DNA of 6,826 nt, taken from positions 1 through 6,826 of the forward strand of contig JABZIF010000054.1 of the NCBI GenBank assembly GCA_015258485.1. Reading direction: 5' to 3'. Position 1 is the first letter of the stretch, and each line of letters starts with the position of its first letter. The position numbers were made by a program, and so were the translations under genes. Under the pieces are notes generated by a model, which was not told where the DNA came from, ran no database searches, and saw only the letters and a program-made list of their open reading frames with translations. The DNA comes from Atopobiaceae bacterium. GTDB taxonomy: Bacteria; Actinomycetota; Coriobacteriia; Coriobacteriales; Atopobiaceae. Shown here piece after piece: positions 1-5,064 of the stretch.

Positions 1-743
1 TTAGCAACAGCGTTAATCTTTGCCTCAATGACAGCTGGATCGCCAATATAATGCTTGTCAACAATGTTCCAGTCCTTGTCAAAGGTATATGCGCAAGGAA
101 TGCCGGTTGGGATGTTGACCTCAAGGATCTCTTCTGGAGTAAGGTGCTCAAACTGCATAACAAGAGCACGTAGGCTGTTGCCATGTGCAGCAATGAGAAC
201 ACGCTTGCCAGACTCAAGCTGAGGCTTAATCTCCTGCTCAAAGTATGGCCAAGCACGTGCTATGGTGTCCTTCAGGCACTCAGTGTAAGGAAGGTCTTCT
301 GCTGGAACATTGCGGAACATCTCCTGAACGTGAGGATCGCGCTCGTCACCTGGCTCAAGAGCTGGTGGCTGTACATCAAAGGAACGACGCCAAATCTTTA
401 CCTGATCCTCACCATGCTCCTTAGCAGCATCAGCCTTGTTAAGACCCTGAAGAGCGCCGTAGTGACGCTCATTGAGACGCCAAGTTTTATGGACTGGAAG
501 CCAGTTACGATCAAGTTCATCAAGAACATGATTAAGGGTATGAATAGCACGCTTTAACAGGGAAGTGTAGCAAACATCAAAGTCATATCCTGCTTCTTTA
601 AGGGCACGACCACCTGCGATTGCCTCTTCGTGACCAGTTTCAGTAAGGTCAACGTCAGTCCAACCTGTGAATAAGTTAAGCTTATTCCACTCGGACTCAC
701 CGTGGCGAACAATAACTAGGTGCATGTACTCGTCTTCTGCCAT
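1..743 (-). CDS. gpmA: 2,3-bisphosphoglycerate-dependent phosphoglycerate mutase (3' end cut by window edge)
   Basis: Cytoplasmic glycolytic and gluconeogenic enzyme that interconverts 3-phosphoglycerate and 2-phosphoglycerate through a phosphohistidine and a 2,3-bisphosphoglycerate cofactor. The visible 247 residues show the family signatures in order: RHGESEWN with the phosphorylated His at residue 14, LFTGW at 24-28, LLKRA with Arg65, NERHYG with Glu92, and AAHGNS with the second catalytic His187. All four catalytic residues sit exactly three positions later than in E. coli GpmA (His11, Arg62, Glu89, His184), so the protein is colinear with the family. The family is usually about 250 residues, so only a few C-terminal residues and the stop lie outside the window. 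The ATG at 743 is preceded by AAAGGAAG at a 6-base spacing. The internal Met7 has no comparable site. It is transcribed away from all other genes here, behind its own long leader. Confidence 0.96.
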   Translation of the reverse strand, partial: MAEDEYMHLVIVRHGESEWNKLNLFTGWTDVDLTETGHEEAIAGGRALKEAGYDFDVCYTSLLKRAIHTLNHVLDELDRNWLPVHKTWRLNERHYGALQGLNKADAAKEHGEDQVKIWRRSFDVQPPALEPGDERDPHVQEMFRNVPAEDLPYTECLKDTIARAWPYFEQEIKPQLESGKRVLIAAHGNSLRALVMQFEHLTPEEILEVNIPTGIPCAYTFDKDWNIVDKHYIGDPAVIEAKINAVA

Positions 744-762
744 GAGGCTTCCTTTCTTTGCG

Positions 763-798
763 ATAAGTTTTGATGTGAATTGATTCCATCAAACTTAT
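763..798 (-). repeat. Inverted repeat in the gpmA leader
   Basis: ATAAGTTTTGATG (763-775) and CATCAAACTTAT (787-798) form a 12-bp inverted repeat interrupted by one extra T, around an 11-base spacer. It ends about 20 bases before the gpmA start codon and just outside its ribosome binding site. It is not followed by a T-run in either direction, so it does not look like a terminator. It could be an operator for a dimeric regulator or a stem-loop in the gpmA mRNA leader. Confidence 0.6.
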
Positions 799-840
799 GA
801 GCAATAACTTCAAATATAGGCGCAAGTGTGAAAATCTCTA

Positions 841-860
841 TAAAGACGTTTTGGTCTTCA
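841..860 (-). repeat. Short hairpin in the gpmA leader
   Basis: TAAAGAC (841-847) and GTCTTCA (854-860) pair over 7 bp, one of them G-U on the RNA, around a 6-base loop. It lies within the predicted gpmA leader, upstream of the larger inverted repeat. There is no convincing T-run, so attenuation by an intrinsic terminator is not supported. Confidence 0.3.
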
Positions 861-885
861 GTAAAGAGTTTCGTCTGCACTCTAT

Positions 886-915
886 ATTCTACCGCACACC
901 GAAAATTACGTGCAA
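886..915 (-). promoter_or_regulatory. Putative sigma-70-type promoter of gpmA
   Basis: On the minus strand, TTGCAC (910-915) and TAGAAT (886-891) are separated by 18 bases. The -10 matches the consensus at five of six positions. Transcription would start near position 879, giving a leader of about 135 bases before the gpmA ATG. This is inferred from sequence match only. Confidence 0.5.
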
Positions 916-973
916 AATAATGTTTGAATAATGCTAGTTTTTTGTGTTACCGAATTTAATATTTTCAATACAT

Positions 974-1003
974 TTGATTTTAGGTTGATAGGTTGGGTAT
1001 AGT
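974..1003 (+). promoter_or_regulatory. Putative promoter of the small Cys-rich membrane protein gene
   Basis: TTGATT (974-979) and TATAGT (998-1003) are separated by 18 bases. Initiation near 1010 would fall after the ATG at 1004, which supports the downstream ATG at 1034 as the true start. The spacer carries the tandem TAGGTTG repeat listed separately. Confidence 0.5.
981..995 (+). promoter_or_regulatory. Tandem TAGGTTG repeat in the promoter spacer, candidate operator
   Basis: TAGGTTG occurs at 981-987 and again at 989-995, one base apart, inside the -35/-10 spacer. With the preceding T, the first copy reads TTAGGTT, the left half of the DtxR/IdeR iron-box consensus. The right inverted half is absent and the second copy is in direct orientation, so the assignment to an iron regulator is only suggestive. 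Confidence 0.3.
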
Positions 1004-1033
1004 ATGCCATGGCTAACAAATAAGGAGATTCTT

Positions 1034-1237
1034 ATGAGCCCTATTGATATTGTAATTGTACTTGCTGTTATTTTGCTTGTTGCTCTTTGTGTTCGTTCAC
1101 AATTCAAGAGTGCAAAAGAGGGCTCTTGTTCTAGTTGTGCATCGTCAAGTAGTTGTGGCGCTCACAATGGTGATGGTCATTGCGGCGTTGCACAAAAAAT
1201 GATTGCTGATGCAGATAAAGCGTTTGATGCCCAATAA
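1034..1237 (+). CDS. Small FeoB-associated-type Cys-rich membrane protein
   Basis: A 67-residue protein with one hydrophobic segment at residues 4-20 starting almost at the N-terminus. A short basic stretch follows (R21 to K28), then a Ser/Cys-rich tail with Cys32, Cys35, Cys41 and Cys50 and two His (44, 49) that could bind metal. This architecture is that of the FeoB-associated Cys-rich membrane proteins, which usually lie directly downstream of the ferrous iron transporter gene feoB and whose function is poorly defined. No feo gene is visible here, so it is a solitary copy. The start at 1034 is chosen because AAGGAG (1022-1027) sits six bases upstream. The in-frame ATG at 1004 lacks a ribosome binding site and lies at the predicted transcription start. 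A role in iron handling is inferred from family resemblance and the promoter repeat. It could instead be an unrelated small Cys-rich anchor protein. Confidence 0.75.
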   Translation: MSPIDIVIVLAVILLVALCVRSQFKSAKEGSCSSCASSSSCGAHNGDGHCGVAQKMIADADKAFDAQ

Positions 1238-1269
1238 TTATTTGTCGCTCATCCGGTTTTCTTAAAGTG

Positions 1270-1285
1270 GAAACATCTTTGTAAC
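1270..1285 (+). promoter_or_regulatory. Candidate GlnR-type box upstream of the glutamine synthetase-like gene
   Basis: GAAAC (1270-1274), six bases, then GTAAC (1281-1285): an 11-bp direct periodicity typical of OmpR-family sites. It matches the central b-n6-a part of the actinobacterial GlnR box (gTnAc-n6-GaAAc repeated with n6 spacing). The outer elements are not recognisable at the expected positions (1259-1263 and 1292-1296). It overlaps the putative -35 of the downstream gene. Confidence 0.35.
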
Positions 1286-1308
1286 AAGAATATGTAATCG
1301 TATATATG
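1279..1308 (+). promoter_or_regulatory. Putative promoter of the glutamine synthetase-like gene
   Basis: TTGTAA (1279-1284) and TATATG (1303-1308) are 18 bases apart. TATATA at 1301-1306, at 16 bases, is an alternative -10. The predicted transcript would start about 20 bases before the ATG at 1337. The intergenic gap after the upstream gene (99 bases) shows no clear terminator, so some read-through from it is possible. Confidence 0.4.
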
Positions 1309-1336
1309 ATTGCAATTTTCTGACCCGGAGGGCCAA

Positions 1337-2650
1337 ATGAGTGGCGATAAAAAAATTGATTACATTCTTCGCACAGTAGAAGAAAGAGATGTTCGCTACC
1401 TGCGACTTTGTTTTACTGATGTGCTTGGTGGTCTTAAGGCACTTTCTATTTCTCCAGAAGAACTTGAAGAAGCTTTTGTAGAAGGCATTGGCTTTGATGG
1501 TTCAACGGTTGATGGTTTTGCATCTCACGAGCAGTCAGACCTTCTCGCCTTTCCTGATGCAGATACATTTCAGGTATTGCCCTGGCGTACCGATGATGGT
1601 CTTGTGGCAAATGTGTATTGTGATATTCAAACACCACGTCGTGAGCCCTTTGCAGGAGATCCTCGCCGTGTATTAGAGAATGCCTTTATTAAGGCAGAAG
1701 ATTTGGGCTATGTTGCAAATATCGGTCCAAAACTTGAGTACTTTTATTTTGTTGATGGCGTGCATCCAAATCCAATTGATAGGGCTGGATATTTGGATTT
1801 AAATTCTTCCGATTTGAGCCATGATTTGCGCTATTCAACTTCTCGTGCTCTAGAGAATTTATCTATTCCTGTTCAGTATTCGTTCCATGCATCTGGTCCA
1901 GCACAAAATGGGGTTGAGCTTAGGTACGCAGAAGCTGTTACGTGCGCAGATAATATTGTTACAGCCCGTTTGGTTATTAGGCATATTGCAACACTTCATG
2001 GAGTATTTGCATCCTTTATGCCCAAGCCTCTTCAGGGTGTTCCGGGCTCTGCGATGCTTTTAAATCAGTCGCTGCTTAATCATGATGGTGAGACACTCTT
2101 TTGGGCACCAAAGACAGAAAATTCAGCTCATCTTTCTGAGCTTGCACAGCATTATGTTGCAGGTCTGCTTAAGTATGCACCTGAATATATGCTTGTTACC
2201 AATCCAACTGTTAACTCATATAAGCGATTTGACCGCGAGTCTATTCCAAGTTATGCAACATGGGGACAAAAGAATCGTTCAGCGCTTGTTCGTATTCCTA
2301 CACATAAGCCTGGTAAGCATATTGCAACTCGTGCTGAGCTGAGAATTGCCGATCCTACAGCTAATCCATACCTTGCTAATGCAGTTACCCTTTTGGCCGG
2401 TCTTAAAGGTATTGAAGATAATCTTGAACTTCCTAAAGAGTTTATTGGTGGAAACCCTGCAGAATACGGAGAAAAGCTTCCTTCAACTTTAGGAGAAGCT
2501 CTTGAGCGCTTTAAACAATCTGAGCTTCTTAAAGAGGCTCTTGGCGAGCACATCTTTACCTATTTATGCGAACGAAAAGAACAAGAATGGAAAGAGTTCT
2601 GCATGGCAGTTACTGATTGGGATACGCAAAAGTATTACGCTGGCTGCTAA
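1337..2650 (+). CDS. Glutamine synthetase type I-like protein with a degraded active site
   Basis: A 437-residue protein spanning the whole type I glutamine synthetase family (usually about 440-470 residues). These enzymes ligate ammonia to glutamate using ATP as a dodecamer. Recognisable motifs in order: beta-grasp N-domain with FTDVLGG (26-32), FDGSTVDGF (53-61), GPKLEYFYF (130-138), FMPKP (227-231), NPTVNSYKR (289-297), NRSALVRIP (313-321) and TRAELR...DPTANPYL (331-346). Hand alignment to Bacillus and Salmonella GlnA shows metal-ligand positions replaced: K132 for E129, A185 for E212, G192 for E220 and L241 for H269. Only E134 (E131) and E334 (E357) remain. The glutamate-binding Asn of GVNGSGMH is Pro236, the flap motif GYEAP is lost, and the feedback Arg62 of the Bacillus enzyme is Ser63. 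I infer a non-catalytic homologue. The ATG at 1337 has GGAGG five bases upstream; a TTG at 1310 is less likely. It lies upstream of a GlnR-like gene and has its own terminator. An automatic annotation would call it glnA. Confidence 0.93.
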   Translation: MSGDKKIDYILRTVEERDVRYLRLCFTDVLGGLKALSISPEELEEAFVEGIGFDGSTVDGFASHEQSDLLAFPDADTFQVLPWRTDDGLVANVYCDIQTPRREPFAGDPRRVLENAFIKAEDLGYVANIGPKLEYFYFVDGVHPNPIDRAGYLDLNSSDLSHDLRYSTSRALENLSIPVQYSFHASGPAQNGVELRYAEAVTCADNIVTARLVIRHIATLHGVFASFMPKPLQGVPGSAMLLNQSLLNHDGETLFWAPKTENSAHLSELAQHYVAGLLKYAPEYMLVTNPTVNSYKRFDRESIPSYATWGQKNRSALVRIPTHKPGKHIATRAELRIADPTANPYLANAVTLLAGLKGIEDNLELPKEFIGGNPAEYGEKLPSTLGEALERFKQSELLKEALGEHIFTYLCERKEQEWKEFCMAVTDWDTQKYYAGC

Positions 2651-2670
2651 GGTTTTTATATATGCGAAAT

Positions 2671-2703
2671 AAGAGGATCCATGTTTACGTGGATCCTCTT
2701 TTT
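2671..2703 (+). terminator. Rho-independent terminator after the glutamine synthetase-like gene
   Basis: AAGAGGATCCA (2671-2681) pairs perfectly with TGGATCCTCTT (2690-2700). The loop can tighten further by a U-G and a G-C pair, and a run of five T (2699-2703) follows. It lies 20 bases after the stop codon and should separate this transcript from the regulator gene downstream. Confidence 0.93.
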
Positions 2704-2731
2704 GCTTGTGGTATGCTTGTTAAGGTTTAGT
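2702..2731 (+). promoter_or_regulatory. Weak candidate promoter of the GlnR-like gene
   Basis: TTGCTT (2702-2707) and TTTAGT (2726-2731) are 18 bases apart, starting right after the terminator hairpin. Both are imperfect, but the terminator makes a separate promoter in this 47-base space likely. Confidence 0.28.
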
Positions 2732-2750
2732 TTCATCCGAGGGGGAATCG

Positions 2751-3425
2751 ATGCATCACAAGAATATTCTTCTTGTTTCTGCAACGACACGCTTACATGA
2801 ACGTATGCGTGAACTTTCCCATGTCATTGATGTTTCTATTGCTTTAGTTAATGCATCTTCTTTTTCTCAAGCAGCAACATCTGGGCATACGTTTGATCTT
2901 ATTATTCTTGATCAAAAAGATTTATCTCAGGATGTTATAAGTTCCGTTGAGAATTATTCTGCAAAAAATGGTGGGATTTCTCGTCTTTTTGTCGCTGATT
3001 TGGATAGGTTGTCAAAGTTTGTGTTACCTGTTCAAGGAAAAAGTGACTTTATTCTTTCTACTGCAACAATTCAGGAATTTAGCTTGAGGTGTTCTTTACT
3101 TCTTTGGCCAGGTACAGAAAGTACTTCAAGAGATTTAGTTATTGTTGATAATATAAAAATAAATTTAGCAACATATCAGGTTTATATTGATGAAACTCCT
3201 GTTGATTTAACGTATATGGAGTATTTGTTACTGTCATTTTTAGCAACTCATCCTTCTCGTGCTTATTCGCGAGAAACACTTTTGCAGCGTGTGTGGGGTT
3301 TTGAGTATTGCGGCGGTACCAGAACTGTCGATGTCCACGTAAGACGAGTTCGTTCAAAAATTGGACCACAAGCAGCAGCGCATCTTGAGACTGTTCGTGG
3401 CGTTGGTTATCTATTTAGAGCGTAA
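2751..3425 (+). CDS. GlnR-like OmpR/PhoB-family transcriptional regulator with degenerate receiver domain
   Basis: A 224-residue cytoplasmic DNA-binding protein of two domains. Residues 4-120 have the strand pattern of a response-regulator receiver (NILLVS, FDLIILD), with Asp54 at the usual phosphorylation position. The acidic pair near the N-terminus is replaced by Val9-Ser10, and no TKP-type conserved Lys is found, so classical phosphorylation is unlikely. Residues 129-223 form a winged helix of the OmpR/PhoB type, with VWGFEYCGGTRTVDVHVRR (181-199) and TVRGVGYLF (214-222). These resemble the same region of Streptomyces and Mycobacterium GlnR, an orphan nitrogen regulator that also has an atypical receiver. 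No histidine kinase is adjacent. The neighbouring glutamine synthetase-like gene supports a nitrogen role. The ATG at 2751 follows GAGGGGG (2739-2745) at five bases. It could be another orphan OmpR-type regulator, since RegX3 and related proteins share much of the wing sequence. Confidence 0.8.
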   Translation: MHHKNILLVSATTRLHERMRELSHVIDVSIALVNASSFSQAATSGHTFDLIILDQKDLSQDVISSVENYSAKNGGISRLFVADLDRLSKFVLPVQGKSDFILSTATIQEFSLRCSLLLWPGTESTSRDLVIVDNIKINLATYQVYIDETPVDLTYMEYLLLSFLATHPSRAYSRETLLQRVWGFEYCGGTRTVDVHVRRVRSKIGPQAAAHLETVRGVGYLFRA

Positions 3426-3510
3426 AAGCAGTTTCACCTGTTCATACAATTATTTATGGAACAATAGACATAGAAATTACTTTGTCGTAGATGACTGTGA
3501 TTCCTTTTTA

Positions 3511-3540
3511 TGTCCGACATCTTGTTCGGTATAACGGTTA
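3511..3540 (+). repeat. Cluster of short palindromes upstream of the HtrA-family gene
   Basis: TGTCCGACA (3511-3519) and TAACGGTTA (3532-3540) are each perfect 4+1+4 palindromes. Between them, TGTTCGG (3523-3529) pairs imperfectly with CCGACA (3514-3519). This lies about 70-95 bases before the htrA start, in the 181-base gap after the regulator gene. That gap holds no other gene and no terminator or promoter I would defend. The cluster may be an operator, but short palindromes are common by chance. Confidence 0.3.
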
Positions 3541-3606
3541 AACTAGATTTACTAAAATTTTTACTTATCATTTTGCTGTAATTGCTTGTATTTAAGGAGG
3601 ATATCT

Positions 3607-5010
3607 ATGGAGAACCACAAGGGCAAGGTGACCACAGATTCCACGTGCAATAGAAATTTGGTTACCTCGAATTCCGTAAAAACACCCGTGTCACGTAGGG
3701 TGGTCATACGAAGTCTCATTTGTATGGTAGCGTTTATAGCATTGATTACTCCTACTGTTGCATTGGGACAAGGTGATAACGCTGCAATTACTTCTCAGAC
3801 AGCTGCTTCTACAGCAACTGCCACAAAACCTGCTGCTGAACCAACTGATACTAAGACTGCAGAAAACGTGGCGGCAAAGGCATTGCCTTCTGTAGTTTCA
3901 GTTATGGCAACAAAGTCAAAGGGGAGTGATGGAGCAACAGGCTCGGGCGTCATCCTCAATGCTAATGGAGATATTCTTACCAATTATCATGTTATCGAAG
4001 GTATGGATACCTTTAAAATTTCTATTGGTGATACTGACTATGATTGTACGGTAGTAGGTTCAGACCCTTCATCTGACCTTGCAGTTCTTCATGCAGATCT
4101 TAAGGGAGCTTCTGTTACTCCCATTGAGGTTGGAAATTCAGATGAGTTGACTCCTGGTAGTTGGGTAATGAGTGTAGGCAGCCCATTTGGTCTTGATCAT
4201 TCTGTTTCTGCTGGTATTGTATCTGCACTTTCACGTGGGGACTTATTGCAAACTGAAGGTGGAGAAACAACTATTTATGCAAATCTCATTCAGGTCGATG
4301 CTGCTATTAATCCAGGTAATTCTGGTGGGGCATTAGTTGATTCCAACGGAAAATTAGTTGGCATATGCACGCTTTTCTCGTCTGATACAAAATCATTTGC
4401 CGGAATTGGTTTTGCAATTCCAGGCAATTATGCAATTGATATTGCCAACCAGATTCTTTCTGGAAACGGAGTGAAGCATGCGTATATTGGCCTGTCAATG
4501 CAAACGGTTAATACAAGAAATGCTCGCCGTAATAATCTTTCTGTAGATTATGGCGCCTATGTTGTTGACCTTCTTGACGATAGTCCTGCAAAAGCTGCTG
4601 GTATTAAAGAGGGTGACGTAATTGTTTCTATTGGTGGAGAGCGTGTAACTTCTGCTGATGCTGCAATTATTGCAGTGCGTTCGCATAAAGTTGGTGAAAC
4701 TGTTTCTGTTGAGGTCGTCCGCGGTGAAGAGCATCTTACATTTGATGTGACTCTTTCTTCAGATGAAGTATTGTCTTCAATAAAAGAAAAGAATAAAGAC
4801 CGTAATAATTCAGATAATACACATGATCGTCAGGATCAAACAGATGAGACTGACGATGACCAGAAAAATTATCGTCAGAAAGAAGATATGAATACCTTTT
4901 GGGATTATTTTATGACGTCTCCTGATGATGATTCAAACAATCCGTTTAGTTCATTTATCGATGGCTTTACTAATACTATTGCACAGGTGATTTATAACCT
5001 TTTTAACTAA
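3607..5010 (+). CDS. htrA: HtrA/DegP-family membrane-anchored serine protease with one PDZ domain
   Basis: A 467-residue trypsin-fold protease or chaperone that degrades damaged proteins outside the membrane under stress. There is a 31-residue cytoplasmic stretch with basic residues before the membrane (RR at 30-31), one hydrophobic segment at about 32-53, then an Ala/Thr-rich linker (54-85). The protease domain carries the full triad: His128 in LTNYHV, Asp157 in SSDLAV and Ser239 in GNSGGAL. One PDZ domain covers about 291-383. After it comes an unusual tail: residues 392-428 are Asp/Asn/Gln/Lys-rich and probably disordered, and 446-467 form a hydrophobic or amphipathic stretch ending in Phe-Asn. 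The anchor lacks a clear signal-peptidase site, so a tethered protein is more likely than a secreted one. The ATG at 3607 has AAGGAGG six bases upstream; the in-frame TTG at 3586 does not. RmuC follows after 54 bases with no terminator, so the two may be co-transcribed. Confidence 0.94.
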   Translation: MENHKGKVTTDSTCNRNLVTSNSVKTPVSRRVVIRSLICMVAFIALITPTVALGQGDNAAITSQTAASTATATKPAAEPTDTKTAENVAAKALPSVVSVMATKSKGSDGATGSGVILNANGDILTNYHVIEGMDTFKISIGDTDYDCTVVGSDPSSDLAVLHADLKGASVTPIEVGNSDELTPGSWVMSVGSPFGLDHSVSAGIVSALSRGDLLQTEGGETTIYANLIQVDAAINPGNSGGALVDSNGKLVGICTLFSSDTKSFAGIGFAIPGNYAIDIANQILSGNGVKHAYIGLSMQTVNTRNARRNNLSVDYGAYVVDLLDDSPAKAAGIKEGDVIVSIGGERVTSADAAIIAVRSHKVGETVSVEVVRGEEHLTFDVTLSSDEVLSSIKEKNKDRNNSDNTHDRQDQTDETDDDQKNYRQKEDMNTFWDYFMTSPDDDSNNPFSSFIDGFTNTIAQVIYNLFN

Positions 5011-5064
5011 GGTTAAAAGAAGCTAGAGCTTGTTGAGCGGAAGTTTGAGGATTTGGAGAGTTCA

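Noticed and set aside
183..557. Plus-strand open frame of 124 codons across gpmA
   Set aside because: It lies wholly opposite the well-supported gpmA gene, has no ribosome binding site of note and shows no recognisable motif.
1004..1033. Upstream in-frame ATG giving a 77-residue version of the small Cys-rich protein
   Set aside because: No ribosome binding site precedes it and it lies at the predicted transcription start, whereas ATG 1034 has AAGGAG at six bases and starts directly at the membrane segment.
1310..1336. TTG start extending the glutamine synthetase-like protein by nine residues
   Set aside because: The extension overlaps the ribosome binding site of ATG 1337 and lies almost on the putative -10; it matches nothing in the family.
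2719..2734. GTTAA-n6-GTTTC as a GlnR box in front of the regulator gene
   Set aside because: The second element is the reverse complement of what the consensus needs and the first lacks the final C, so the match is no better than chance.
3439..3461. GTTCATA...TATGGAAC as a terminator of the GlnR-like gene
   Set aside because: The pairing is imperfect and short and no T-run follows.
4995..5015. TAACCTT...AAGGTTA hairpin over the htrA stop codon as a terminator
   Set aside because: The 7-bp stem is AT-rich and is followed by AAAAGA rather than a T-run, and in the other direction there is no gene to terminate.
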